This document shows positions 34,389 to 42,530 of a DNA stretch of 64,000 bases, piece after piece. The DNA lies in contig CP097573.1 of the NCBI GenBank assembly GCA_000492175.2, forward strand, positions 2,294,001-2,358,000. Reading direction: 5' to 3'. Under the pieces are notes generated by a model. That model was given only the letters and a program-made list of their open reading frames with translations, was not told where the DNA came from and did no database searches. Position numbers and translations under genes: made by a program. The stretch is from Firmicutes bacterium ASF500. Lineage in GTDB: Bacteria > Bacillota > Clostridia > Oscillospirales > Oscillospiraceae. Each line of letters opens with the position of its first letter. Position 1 is the first letter of the stretch.

Positions 34389-34641
34389 AGAGCGCCTCCA
34401 GCCTCTTTCGGGACTGCTCAATGGAGAAGCCTGGCTGACCGGATAGACGGCTCTGTTCCGCCGCCGCCAGGCGGGCCCGCAACTTCAGGACCTCCTCCCG
34501 CCGTTCAAAGGCGTCGATGCTCATGACCACTAGGTCGCCCTCTCCATTTTTGGTGATATAAATGGGCGTGTCCTCCTGATGTGCCAGGTCGGAGATCGTT
34601 CCATAGTCGTTTCGCAGCGCGGTTGATGGCTTGATGATCAT
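34372..34641 (-). CDS. Phd/YefM-type antitoxin
   Basis: 89 residues with the Phd/YefM N-terminal DNA-binding fold (IKPSTALRNDYGTISDLAHQEDTPIYITKNGEGDLVVMSIDAFERRE) and a helical toxin-binding tail. Intact, with GGAGGG before the ATG. A perfect 10-bp inverted repeat overlaps its promoter, fitting autorepression. Its partner toxin gene downstream is truncated, so the antitoxin is an orphan. Confidence 0.9.
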   Translation of the reverse strand: MIIKPSTALRNDYGTISDLAHQEDTPIYITKNGEGDLVVMSIDAFERREEVLKLRARLAAAEQSRLSGQPGFSIEQSRKRLEALYGQNS

Positions 34642-34658
34642 TGTGTCCCTCCTCTCGG

Positions 34659-34701
34659 ATTATTATGACAGTATTCTATCATAATAATTCGTGGAGCACA
34701 A
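34659..34701 (-). promoter_or_regulatory. Promoter and palindromic operator of antitoxin gene
   Basis: Minus strand TTGTGC (34701-34696), 17-bp spacer, TAGAAT (34678-34673). The -10 box lies in the centre of a perfect dyad, ATTATTATGA and TCATAATAAT (34659-34688), the expected layout for a self-repressing antitoxin. Confidence 0.7.
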
Positions 34702-34706
34702 GTGCT

Positions 34707-35618
34707 CTATTCACAATACATTTTCAGCAAGAGGTGAGCGGTCTGTTCATCCTCGGGGAGGCCGCTGACACGGCCGGATTTGACCTTGGCAATATCCCCG
34801 GTTTGGAAGCGGCCCTCGGGGTTCAGGGTGAGGGCCAGAAGGACGATCCCTTCTTCCCGGTCCACCTCTGTCCGCTGTTCCAGGGCGGAGAAGGAGTATC
34901 CCTGCCCCATATAGGGCGGCTCCAGCGTACCGTTCAGCCCATGTGCGGCTACCCCGCTGGGCGTTTCCAGGGAAATTCCATAATCAAGTTGGGACCCGTC
35001 GGTGGAAATGGCGACGGCGATCAGCTTACGCCGCCCGTCCCCATACCGCTCCCGCTCGCCCGCCGCCCAGCTCTGCTCCAGGCCCTGATGGGTCCACAGC
35101 TCCCACTGGAAGGAGCATCGAGTCACACTGTCGGCAAAATCCACCTGGTAGAGATGGCCCTGCAACTTGCCGGCGGCCTGTGCCATGGTGGATTCCCGGT
35201 TTGTCACAACTACCGGGCGGACTACCGTCTCCCGCTGGGGCAGAAGCTCGGTGTTGTCCCGGACCCAGATATAGCCCAGGCCCGCCAGCACAGCCGACAG
35301 CAGCGCAGCCGCCAGAATGAACAACCACCTCCACCGTCGAATCTTCGGTCCCAGCTGGGCCAGTCCGAAGCGCAGGGAATCCCGGACGGCCTCCTCCCCG
35401 GGCTCCTCCCCCCGCTGGCCGGACAGCAGCTCGGTAACGGTGAGGTCCAGGGCCTCGGCCAGGGGCTCCAGCAGGCCGATGTCGGGACAGCTTAGCCCCC
35501 GCTCCCACTTGCTCACCGCCTGGACCGACACGTGCAGCCGCTCCGACAGGTCCTTCTGGGTCAGCTCCTTCTCTCGCCTCGTCTGGGCAATCAGCCCGCC
35601 TGTTTTGACTGCGTCCAT
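34707..35618 (-). CDS. XRE regulator with membrane anchor and extracytoplasmic domain
   Basis: 303 residues in three parts: HTH_3 domain (about 8-65, LTQKDLSERLHVSVQAVSKWE), one membrane helix (about 97-118, WLFILAAALLSAVLAGLGYI) preceded by basic residues, and an outer domain of about 180 residues of unknown fold. This plan suggests a one-component sensor that reads a signal outside the membrane while binding DNA inside. AAAGGAGGGG precedes the ATG. Its stop lies only 6 bp from the TA promoter region. Targets unknown. Confidence 0.88.
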   Translation of the reverse strand: MDAVKTGGLIAQTRREKELTQKDLSERLHVSVQAVSKWERGLSCPDIGLLEPLAEALDLTVTELLSGQRGEEPGEEAVRDSLRFGLAQLGPKIRRWRWLFILAAALLSAVLAGLGYIWVRDNTELLPQRETVVRPVVVTNRESTMAQAAGKLQGHLYQVDFADSVTRCSFQWELWTHQGLEQSWAAGERERYGDGRRKLIAVAISTDGSQLDYGISLETPSGVAAHGLNGTLEPPYMGQGYSFSALEQRTEVDREEGIVLLALTLNPEGRFQTGDIAKVKSGRVSGLPEDEQTAHLLLKMYCE

Positions 35619-35699
35619 TTCATCCCCTCCTTTGGGCTTATTCTACCCCTAAGGACCGAGTTTGGCAATCAACTGTTGGTTTAGTTGGAAAGAAGATAC

Positions 35700-35743
35700 T
35701 AAAAACCGCCCGGAATGACCTGATTCAGGCCATTCCGGGCGGT
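35700..35743 (-). terminator. Terminator of hicAB
   Basis: ACCGCCCGGAATG and CATTCCGGGCGGT form a 13-bp stem; on the minus strand TTTTTAG follows. It lies 7 bp after the hicB stop. Confidence 0.85.
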
Positions 35744-35749
35744 ATAGCT

Positions 35750-35956
35750 TTATGCGTAGCGCAGGCGGCCCCTTGGCTCCGGAATGGGGCGCCCCAGCTC
35801 CAGGGCGGTCTCAATCCATTCCTGGGCGATTTGCTCCACGTTATGGAGGGCTTCCCTTGCCGTGGGGCCGTCTGCCATACAGCCGGCTAGCTCCGGGACC
35901 TCGGCAATATAGGCGCTGTCCTCCTCGCTCCAATATATGATGGTCTCATATTTCAT
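35750..35956 (-). CDS. hicB: HicB-type antitoxin (short form)
   Basis: 68 residues with the HicB partial RNase H-like fold: YETIIYWSEEDSAYIAEVPELAGCMADGPTAREALHNV, then a helix with IAQEWIETALELG. No C-terminal DNA-binding domain, so it belongs to the short HicB group. Start overlaps the hicA stop (ATGA), and a terminator follows. Neutralises HicA. Confidence 0.9.
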   Translation of the reverse strand: MKYETIIYWSEEDSAYIAEVPELAGCMADGPTAREALHNVEQIAQEWIETALELGRPIPEPRGRLRYA

Positions 35957-36210
35957 ATCAAATCGCCTCCTAACCGATACTGTAAAATAATACTGCGTAT
36001 CTGCTTGACCTGGTAGGGCTTTGCCTGTGTGCCGGATGGCTGAATGTTGATGATTTCCTCTACACCATCCCTAGTATAGATGAAGTGGTCGCCTCTTATG
36101 CGGCACTGAAAGCCCAAGCGCTCCAGCAGGGTTTGTAGATCAGAAAAAGAAATGTTTTTATCCTTTGTACCGCTCATAACAGCTCTAAGCAGCTTTTCAT
36201 ATTGGCTCAC
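35953..36210 (-). CDS. hicA: HicA-type mRNA interferase toxin
   Basis: 85 residues, dsRBD-like HicA fold; the catalytic His is in RGDHFIYTR, preceded by LLERLGFQCRI. HicA cleaves mRNA in a ribosome-independent way. Slightly longer at the N-terminus than many HicA proteins (~60). First gene of the pair, which appears intact, unlike the RelE-type module nearby. Confidence 0.88.
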   Translation of the reverse strand: MSQYEKLLRAVMSGTKDKNISFSDLQTLLERLGFQCRIRGDHFIYTRDGVEEIINIQPSGTQAKPYQVKQIRSIILQYRLGGDLI

Positions 36211-36233
36211 AGGGCAACCGCTCCTTTGGAAAC

Positions 36234-37046
36234 TCAGCCGTCCAGCAGGCCGGCCAGCTGGGTCATATAGTTGGTGGGGAAATCCTCGATCTGGCCGGCG
36301 TCGAAGGCGGCGGCCAGGGCGGTATCGATGGGCAGCTTGGCCAGGACGGGGACCTCCAGCTCGGCGGCGACCTTTTCAATGTGGCTCTCGCCGAAGATAG
36401 CGTGCTGCTTGCCGCAGTCGGGACACTGGAAATAGCTGTAGTTCTCCACCAGGCCCAGCACAGGAATATCCATCATCTTCGCCATATTCACCGCCTTGGC
36501 TACGATCATAGACACCAGGTCCTGGGGGGAGGTGACCACGATGATACCGTCCACCGGGAGGGACTGGAACACGGTGAGGGGCACGTCGCCGGTGCCGGGG
36601 GGCATATCCACGAACATGTAGTCGATGTCGCCCCAGACCACCTCCTGCCAGAACTGGGTGACCACGCCGGCGATGACGGGGCCCCGCCAGATGACCGGGT
36701 CGGTCTCGTTGGCGGAGAGGAGGTTCAGGGACATGAGCTTGACGCCGCCCTTGGTAACGGCGGGGTCGATGCCCTGGTCGGAGCCGGTGGCCCGCTCATG
36801 GATGCCGAAGGCGGTGGGGATGGAGGGGCCGGTGATGTCGGCGTCCAGGACGGCCACCTTGCGGCCCTTTTTCGCCATCGCCGCCGCCAGGGAGGCGGTG
36901 ACGGTGCTCTTGCCCACGCCGCCCTTGCCGCTTACCACAGCGATGACCCGCTTGATGCTGGACAGGGCGTTGGCCGGCACGCGCAGGTCCCGGGAGGAGC
37001 AGTCCTCGCCGCAGCTGGAGCAGTCGTGGGTACAATTTTCTGCCAT
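36234..37046 (-). CDS. Mrp/NBP35-type Fe-S carrier ATPase
   Basis: P-loop ATPase of 270 residues that binds and delivers Fe-S clusters. Deviant Walker A SGKGGVGKST (39-48), Walker B-type VDMPPGTGDVPLT, and C-terminal Cys209-Pro-Asp-Cys212 that bridges a cluster in the dimer. An additional N-terminal Cys cluster, CTHDCSSCGEDC at residues 5-16, may hold a second cluster as in Nbp35-like proteins. Cytoplasmic. AAGGAGAT precedes the ATG at 37046; an upstream in-frame stretch reads through a palindromic repeat and is rejected. Confidence 0.93.
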   Translation of the reverse strand: MAENCTHDCSSCGEDCSSRDLRVPANALSSIKRVIAVVSGKGGVGKSTVTASLAAAMAKKGRKVAVLDADITGPSIPTAFGIHERATGSDQGIDPAVTKGGVKLMSLNLLSANETDPVIWRGPVIAGVVTQFWQEVVWGDIDYMFVDMPPGTGDVPLTVFQSLPVDGIIVVTSPQDLVSMIVAKAVNMAKMMDIPVLGLVENYSYFQCPDCGKQHAIFGESHIEKVAAELEVPVLAKLPIDTALAAAFDAGQIEDFPTNYMTQLAGLLDG

Positions 37047-37079
37047 AATTGATACATCTCCTTGTTGATTTTGCATTTC

Positions 37080-37157
37080 GTAGGGCGCGACGACCCCGGC
37101 GCGCCGTCTGTACGCCGCATTCATCATTCGCGGCGCGCCGGGGTCGTCGCGCCCTAC
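37080..37157. repeat. Type A palindrome between PBP2 and mrp genes
   Basis: 78 bp with ends GTAGGGCGCGACGACC and GGTCGTCGCGCCCTAC, exact inverted copies over 16 bases, extended by CCGGCGCGCC on both sides. One of the best preserved copies. It lies 9 bp from the PBP2 stop. Confidence 0.87.
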
Positions 37158-37165
37158 ATTATGAA

Positions 37166-39448
37166 TTACCGGATCAGGGTATTCTCGGTGGGGAGCTCCT
37201 CCCGGGTCTCCTGGGAGGAGAAGTAGTAGCCCAGCACGTCGGCGGCCATATTAGCCAGCTCGGAGCCGCTGCCGCCGTGTTCCACCGCCATGGCTACGGC
37301 GATCTCGGGGTCGTCGTAGGGGGCGAAGCAGACAAAGACGGCGTGGGAATCGGACTGGATACCGGTCTGAGCGGAGCCCGTCTTGGCGCCCACCTGGAAG
37401 GGCAGGTCCCCGAAGGAGCTGGACAGGCTGCCCTTTGTCAGCGCCAGCATCCCCGCCTTCACCGCATTCAGGTTCTGGTCCTCGATCTCGATGGTGCCCA
37501 GCACCTGGGGCTGGTAGTCGTAGAGCACCTGGGAGAAGTCGCTGGACTTGACCTCCTTGAGCATGTGGGCGGCGTGGCGGGTGCCGCCGTTGACCAGGGT
37601 GGCGATATAGTTAGCTAGCTGGAGGGGGGTGAACTGACTGCTCTCCTGGCCGATGGCAACTGACAGGGTGTTGCCGTCGTACCAGGTCTGGCCATGGGAC
37701 TCGGTGTACTCCGGGCTTGCCATGACGCCGATGCGCTCCTCCAGCTCGATGCCTGTCTTCTGAGCCAGGCCGAAGCGGGAGGCGTAGTCAATGAGCCGGT
37801 CGATGCCCAGCTGACGGCCTACGTCGAAGAAGAAGTAGTTGCAGGAGACCTCAATGGCCTTGGACACGTTGACCAGGCCGTGCTTGCTCCCGTACTGCCG
37901 GTAAATCCAGCACTGCGGGCCGTCGGCGGTGTAGTAGGTGTACCGGCCTTCGTCCCGGATCTGGGTGGTGGGGGTGATGATGCCCTCCTCCTCCAGACCG
38001 GCCACGGCGGTGACCATCTTGAAGGTGGAGCCTGGGGGATAGGCCCCCTGGAAGGCCCGGTTTAAAAAGGGCTTTAGGGGGTCGTCTCCCTTGTCCTTCA
38101 GCTCCTGGCCGTAGTTGGCCAGGTCGAAGGTGGGGTAGGAGGCCGCGGCCAGCACGTCGGCGGTCTGCACGTCCAGCACCACGCAGGCGGCCCCCTCCTT
38201 CTTCTCGCTTTTCAGCTTGGGGACGGCGTCAGCCAGGAGATTTTCCACATAGGCCTGCAGGCCTATGTCCAGGGTGAGGAGCACGTTGCCTCCCGGCTCC
38301 GGCTCGGACAGCCAGGTCTCAGAGACGACCTGCCCCTTGGTGTTCCGCTCCACCGAGCGGACCCCGGGGGAGCCCCGGAGGTAGGACTCAAAGGCTTTCT
38401 CCACCCCCTCCTTGCCCACCACGCTGTTCATCTGGTAGTCGGCCACGCCGTCCCCGTCCTCGTCCACCGTCTTGTAGTATTCCCACTCATCCTTGTTCAT
38501 CTGGGCCACCCGGCCCAGGAGGTGGGCGGCGTACTGGGTGTGGTACTGGCGGACGGTGGTGGCCTCAATAATGACGCCGGTGAGGGAGCGCTCCTTTACC
38601 CGGGAAATGAAGTCGATGTCCACATCCTGGGCGAAGACATACTCGTTGGCCTGATAGACGCCGGTGGACCGGAGGTACAGCTCATACAAAATTCCGGCCA
38701 GGGCCCGGGCGTCGGTCTTGGACATGCTTCCGATGTTCAGGGTGGGGACGGTCTCGCCGGTCTTTTGGGCCTCCTTGACATCCACCGCCCCCTCCCCGGC
38801 GATGCCGTAGCTGGCGCACAGCTTGCCGAGCAGGCCCTCGGCATCCAGGAGGGGCTTGGGAGTCTTGGAAGGCTTGGGGGCCGGCTCGCCGCCGCCCTTG
38901 ATGAAGGACTTGATTTTGTCCATCAGGCTGGGCTCCCGGGGAGCGGGGGCCTCCTCCTCCGGCGCCGGGTCCAGGGTGGGGTCGTCCACCCACTTCTGAT
39001 GTACCGCGAGACGGCCCAGGTAGGTCAGCCGTTTGGAGGCGTTGTGGTCCTCGTCCCGGACGATGGTGTAGTAGGGCAGGCTGGTCTCAAACTGGAAAGG
39101 GGCGGTTTTGGAGATGGGCAGGCTGTCCGCCCACTCCACCCCCTCGTCCCGGGCGATGTTCACCAGGTCCAGTAGGATGGCGTTGCGGTCGTCTCCCATC
39201 AGCTTCAGATCCAGCGTGACCTGATAGACCACCTTGTTGGACACCAGCACCTGGCCGTTCCGGTCCAAAATCTGCCCCCGGGCGGCGGGGACCGCCTGGT
39301 TCTCGGCGATTTTCTTTTGGGTCTGCGCGTAGTATTCGTCGCCGTTGTTGATCTGGAGGTCATACAGCGCGGCCCCCATGCCGGTGATCATCAGGGCCAG
39401 AAGCAGTACCATGGCCCACACCCGGCGGTGAAATTGCTTGGTATTCAT
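37166..39448 (-). CDS. mrdA: Penicillin-binding protein 2 (class B transpeptidase)
   Basis: Cross-links peptidoglycan during cell elongation, 760 residues. One N-terminal membrane helix (about 10-32), a PBP dimer domain with a Pro/Glu-rich insertion (about 175-215, PAPEEEAPAPREPS), and a transpeptidase domain: SxxK at Ser474 (PPGSTFKM), SCN (EVSCNYFF) and KTG (VGAKTGSAQTG). AAGGAGA precedes the ATG at 39448. Upstream on the same strand lie mreD, mreC and maf, so the set forms a rod-shape and cell-elongation cluster. Confidence 0.95.
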   Translation of the reverse strand: MNTKQFHRRVWAMVLLLALMITGMGAALYDLQINNGDEYYAQTQKKIAENQAVPAARGQILDRNGQVLVSNKVVYQVTLDLKLMGDDRNAILLDLVNIARDEGVEWADSLPISKTAPFQFETSLPYYTIVRDEDHNASKRLTYLGRLAVHQKWVDDPTLDPAPEEEAPAPREPSLMDKIKSFIKGGGEPAPKPSKTPKPLLDAEGLLGKLCASYGIAGEGAVDVKEAQKTGETVPTLNIGSMSKTDARALAGILYELYLRSTGVYQANEYVFAQDVDIDFISRVKERSLTGVIIEATTVRQYHTQYAAHLLGRVAQMNKDEWEYYKTVDEDGDGVADYQMNSVVGKEGVEKAFESYLRGSPGVRSVERNTKGQVVSETWLSEPEPGGNVLLTLDIGLQAYVENLLADAVPKLKSEKKEGAACVVLDVQTADVLAAASYPTFDLANYGQELKDKGDDPLKPFLNRAFQGAYPPGSTFKMVTAVAGLEEEGIITPTTQIRDEGRYTYYTADGPQCWIYRQYGSKHGLVNVSKAIEVSCNYFFFDVGRQLGIDRLIDYASRFGLAQKTGIELEERIGVMASPEYTESHGQTWYDGNTLSVAIGQESSQFTPLQLANYIATLVNGGTRHAAHMLKEVKSSDFSQVLYDYQPQVLGTIEIEDQNLNAVKAGMLALTKGSLSSSFGDLPFQVGAKTGSAQTGIQSDSHAVFVCFAPYDDPEIAVAMAVEHGGSGSELANMAADVLGYYFSSQETREELPTENTLIR

Positions 39449-39486
39449 TTGGGTCTCCTTTTTCAGACAAGACGGAAACATACCGC

Positions 39487-39701
39487 GTAGGGGCGGACTT
39501 GGGCCGCCCGTTTTGGGATATCTGCCCATGCAAGGACGCGCCCCGCAGGGCTCTGTAGGGCGGGACGACCCGGCCCGCTGTCCACAGAGAGCGGCGCGCC
39601 TCGGGAAACGGCGCGCCGGGGTCGTCGCGCCCTACACGCATTTGCGCCGTAAGACGCGGCCCTCGGGTTTGGGTCTGCGGGCGGATGATATCCGCCCCTA
39701 C
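39487..39701. repeat. Composite repeat between mreD and PBP2 genes
   Basis: 39487-39510: half unit GTAGGGGCGGACTTGGGCCG... 39555-39635: type A unit. 39678-39701: right half of type B ending GATATCCGCCCCTAC. The type A unit sits between left and right half-units as if inserted within one. Ends 6 bp before the mreD stop. Confidence 0.82.
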
Positions 39702-39706
39702 AATCC

Positions 39707-40219
39707 TTACGCCAATCTCGTTCCACCCACCCGGCGGTAGATAAACCGGAAGAGCAGCCAGACCAGGGGGGTCCAGGCCAGGGACCAGAGAAATTCCGGG
39801 ACAGCCACCTGGAGCAGCTGATGGAGCGGGGCGGCGTTGGTGAGCAGGCCCCGGGCCACACGAAGGAGCCCCAGCAGGCCCAGCACCCCCGCCGCGCAGA
39901 TGAGACAGCCGGGGAAGGACTGACTCAGGGCGTATTGAGACACCGCCCCCATGACCATCCCGGACAGGGCCAGGAAGAACACCAGCCCCCCGAAGCCGCC
40001 GGGGTAGGCCAGCTCCCACAGCAGGCCCACCGCCAGCCCGAAGCCGGTGCCGGCGTAGGCCCCCTCCAGCACGGCCACCGCCGCCGCCGCCAGGGGCAGA
40101 AGCATGGGTGTAACCCCCCACAGGGGATAGCGGGGGAGGATATAAGCGTCCGCCAGCCACACGGGCAGCAGCCCCAGGCCGTAGGTCAGCCATTTTTGAA
40201 TCAGGTCTCGGCGGGTCAT
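39707..40219 (-). CDS. mreD: Rod shape-determining protein MreD
   Basis: 170 residues with five or so membrane helices and little else, starting MTRRDLIQKWLTYGLGLLPV. Identified by its place right after mreC and before PBP2, by length and by hydrophobic pattern; MreD sequences are poorly conserved. Part of the elongation complex. Start 12 bp after the mreC stop, with GGAG upstream. Confidence 0.85.
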   Translation of the reverse strand: MTRRDLIQKWLTYGLGLLPVWLADAYILPRYPLWGVTPMLLPLAAAAVAVLEGAYAGTGFGLAVGLLWELAYPGGFGGLVFFLALSGMVMGAVSQYALSQSFPGCLICAAGVLGLLGLLRVARGLLTNAAPLHQLLQVAVPEFLWSLAWTPLVWLLFRFIYRRVGGTRLA

Positions 40220-40231
40220 GGCAGAAGGCTC

Positions 40232-41074
40232 CTATTCCACAATCTCAAAATCCTGAATGACGAACACCTCAATGAGCTCGTCCAGGGTGACGGAGGGCTC
40301 CACCACGGCGTAGCGGGTCTGGCCGGAGGGGTCGGTAAAGACCCCCTCCACCCGGCCCACCAGCAGGCCGGAGGGGAACATGTCCCCCCGTCCGGAGGTG
40401 AGCACCTCGTCCCCGGAGACCAGCTGGGCCCCCTCGGGCAGGTAGTTCAGCTTCAGCTTGCCCTCGTTCATCAGGGCAAAGTCCCCCTCCAGCACGCCGG
40501 CGGAGTAGGTCCGGGTGACGATGCCGCCGATCTCGGTGTCGGTGTTGATGACGGTGGAGACGGTGGACCAGTTCAGCCCCACCTCGGACACCACCCCCAC
40601 CAGGGCGCCGGTCTGGGTAATCACGCAGTCCCCCGCCTGAACGTCGTGGGCGCTGCCCTTGCTCAGGGTGAGGGTGGACTCCCAGTTGGAGGTGGACCGG
40701 GCGGTGACCTTGGCCGGTGCGGTGGTCAGCTCCCGCCGCCGGGACTGGAACTCCAGCAGCTCCCGGAGCTGTTCGTTCTCCCGGCTGGCCTCCTCGCCCT
40801 GGCGGACCTGCTCCTCCAGCTCACCCACCCGGGCGCGGAGGGTGCTCAGCTCCTCCTCCAGCTCATTGTAGCGGAAGGCGTAGTTATACGCCCCCTCCAA
40901 CCAGTCGGCGGCGGCGGCGATGCCCCCCCGCACCGGGGAGGCCACGGTGTTGACCAGGTTGGTCAGCGGGTCGGCGGTGCCGCCCATCACATAGGAGATG
41001 ATCCCGATGAGGATGGACAGCAGTAGGGCGATCACCAGCAGCAGTATTCCATTTTGCCGGAAAAAATCCTTCAC
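40232..41074 (-). CDS. mreC: Rod shape-determining protein MreC
   Basis: 280 residues: membrane helix at about 9-30, a coiled coil (about 68-105, ELEEELSTLRARVGELEEQ) and the two beta domains that organise PBP2 on the outer face (TQTGALVGVVSEVG, TSGRGDMFPSGLLVGRVEGV). GTG start at 41074 overlaps the maf stop (GTGA) and has AAGGAG nine bases upstream. Confidence 0.94.
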   Translation of the reverse strand: MKDFFRQNGILLLVIALLLSILIGIISYVMGGTADPLTNLVNTVASPVRGGIAAAADWLEGAYNYAFRYNELEEELSTLRARVGELEEQVRQGEEASRENEQLRELLEFQSRRRELTTAPAKVTARSTSNWESTLTLSKGSAHDVQAGDCVITQTGALVGVVSEVGLNWSTVSTVINTDTEIGGIVTRTYSAGVLEGDFALMNEGKLKLNYLPEGAQLVSGDEVLTSGRGDMFPSGLLVGRVEGVFTDPSGQTRYAVVEPSVTLDELIEVFVIQDFEIVE

Positions 41075-41670
41075 AAGCGTTGCTCCTTCTCCGCCGCCAG
41101 GGCCAGCGTGTCCACCCCGAACCGGGCCAGCATCCGGGACAGCCGGCACACCGGCAGGCCCATCACATTATAAAAATCCCCGGAAATGCTCTCCACCAGC
41201 ACGGAGCCATAGCCCTGAATGCCATAGGCCCCAGCCTTGTCCATGGGCTCGCCGGTGGCGATGTAGCGGATGATGTCCGCCTGGGTCAGGGTGCGGAAGC
41301 GCACTGAGGTCATCTCATGGGCGGTGATGGTCTTGCCTTCCAGGCTGACCGTCACGCCGGTATACACTGTGTGCAGCCGGCCCGACAGGGTAGCCAGCAT
41401 CCGGGCGGCTTCCTCCTCGCTGTTAGGCTTGCCCAGGGCCCGGTTGTTGACAAAAACCATAGTGTCGGCGGCGATCACCAGGTCCTTTGGCCGGAGGGCC
41501 GCCACCTCGGCGCACTTGCGCCGGGACAGCTCCTCCACCAGCTGGTCCGTGGTGAGGGTCCGGGTGGCGATCTCCTCGCCCTTGGCGGGAATTACCTTGA
41601 AATCTGTAATCCCCATCCGCTCCAGCAGCTCCCGCCGCCGGGGGGATTGGGAGGCTAGTATGATCTTCAT
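41071..41670 (-). CDS. maf: Maf-type nucleotide pyrophosphatase
   Basis: Hydrolyses non-canonical or modified nucleoside triphosphates (dTTP/UTP pyrophosphatase group) and affects septation; 199 residues. Hallmarks: LASQSPRRRELLERMG, the catalytic Asp in AADTMVF and DKAGAYGIQGYG. First gene of maf-mreC-mreD-mrdA. The ATG at 41670 follows GGAGGTGC. Confidence 0.95.
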   Translation of the reverse strand: MKIILASQSPRRRELLERMGITDFKVIPAKGEEIATRTLTTDQLVEELSRRKCAEVAALRPKDLVIAADTMVFVNNRALGKPNSEEEAARMLATLSGRLHTVYTGVTVSLEGKTITAHEMTSVRFRTLTQADIIRYIATGEPMDKAGAYGIQGYGSVLVESISGDFYNVMGLPVCRLSRMLARFGVDTLALAAEKEQRL

Positions 41671-41694
41671 GGCAGCACCTCCTTTAAATACTCT

Positions 41695-41931
41695 TTCGTC
41701 CCGCCCGCAGGCGACAGCCCCCCTTGCCAAAGGGGGGAGGGCCGCGAAGCGGCGGGGGGATTCCGTGTTAGCGATGGTGCTCCGGAGGAATCCCTCCACC
41801 CCCGCCTTCGGCGGCGGTCCCCCTCCCTTTCGCAAGGGAGGCTTGCCCTGCGGGGGTGCGTTGTAGGGGCGGATATTATCCGCCCGTCAGGTCTAGGCGA
41901 TGTCCGGCGGGCGAATGATATCCGCCCCTAC
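41695..41931. repeat. Second-class palindrome followed by type B repeat
   Basis: 41695-41851: arms GCCCCCCTTGCCAAAGGGGG and CCTCCCTTTCGCAAGGGAGG, inner GCCGCGAAGCGGC and CCGCCTTCGGCGG hairpins, GGGGGATTCC facing GGAATCCCTCC. 41863-41931: type B, ends GTAGGGGCGGATATTATCC and CGAATGATATCCGCCCCTAC. No gene in the 268-bp gap. Confidence 0.78.
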
Positions 41932-41938
41932 TTTTTCC

Positions 41939-42187
41939 TTAATCTTTGGTTTCCGCGCCGTATTTCGGCTCCGGGTCGTCAGTGAGGCCCAGGAGATAGT
42001 CGGCGGAGACCTTGTAGTGCTGGCAGATCAGGGCGATGCGCTCGGCGGTGGTGGTGACATTGCCCTTTTCAATCCCGCTGATTTGCCCCTTTTTGACGCC
42101 AATCAAATTGCCAAGGAACGTTTGTGTCTCTCCAGCGTTTGTTCGCAGTTCAAAAATGCGCTGACCAAAAATTTCTTTTGAGAACAT
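41939..42187 (-). CDS. XRE family helix-turn-helix regulator
   Basis: 82 residues with one HTH_3 domain (RIFELRTNAGETQTFLGNLIGVKKGQISGIEKGNV, then ICQHYKVSADYLLGLTDD). ATG at 42187; a TTG six codons earlier is possible but reads out of the promoter of the divergent gene. Probably represses itself and the divergent gene through the dyad at 42240-42260. Confidence 0.88.
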   Translation of the reverse strand: MFSKEIFGQRIFELRTNAGETQTFLGNLIGVKKGQISGIEKGNVTTTAERIALICQHYKVSADYLLGLTDDPEPKYGAETKD

Positions 42188-42198
42188 ACAAATACCCC

Positions 42199-42228
42199 TT
42201 GACAAGTCCGTTAAAAATGAACTATAAT
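42199..42228 (+). promoter_or_regulatory. Strong promoter for gene at 42273
   Basis: TTGACA (42199-42204), 18-bp spacer, TATAAT (42223-42228): both boxes match the consensus. Confidence 0.85.
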
Positions 42229-42239
42229 TAAGCGAATAA

Positions 42240-42260
42240 AAGTCTAATTAAAATAGACTT
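42240..42260. promoter_or_regulatory. Operator dyad between divergent XRE gene and 42273 gene
   Basis: AAGTCTA-N7-TAGACTT, perfect 7-bp arms, just downstream of the consensus promoter. XRE proteins typically bind such sites. Confidence 0.65.
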
Positions 42261-42272
42261 CTGGGAGGCCAC

Positions 42273-42530
42273 ATGATGAAAAATATCCTATATCAATTAT
42301 TCAGCGGCGACTATGATATTACCCCAGAGAGGGACGAAAAGCAACAGGAATTATCAGAAGCGGCCCTGGTCGAGCTGGAGAAAATCGCCGCCGTCTTTGG
42401 GGTTGAATTTGTGGACCACCTGTGTGATCTGAACGGGGAGAGGGAAGAGTGGCAGAATTTTCAATATTACCGCTCCGGCTTTCTTCTGGGCGTGCGGCTG
42501 ATGCTGGAGGCGCTGGGCCCGGTTTTGTAG
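42273..42530 (+). CDS. Small protein of unknown function (DUF6809-like)
   Basis: 85 residues, acidic and helical: MMKNILYQLFSGDYDITPER, then a conserved-looking GFLLGVRLMLEAL at the end. Resembles small clostridial proteins of the DUF6809 type, recalled from family knowledge and not tested here. GGGAGG precedes two adjacent ATGs. Driven by a consensus promoter with an operator, opposite an XRE gene. Its stop codon TAG lies inside the GTAG end of a palindromic repeat, so the original C-terminus may have been longer or different. Confidence 0.72.
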   Translation: MMKNILYQLFSGDYDITPERDEKQQELSEAALVELEKIAAVFGVEFVDHLCDLNGEREEWQNFQYYRSGFLLGVRLMLEALGPVL

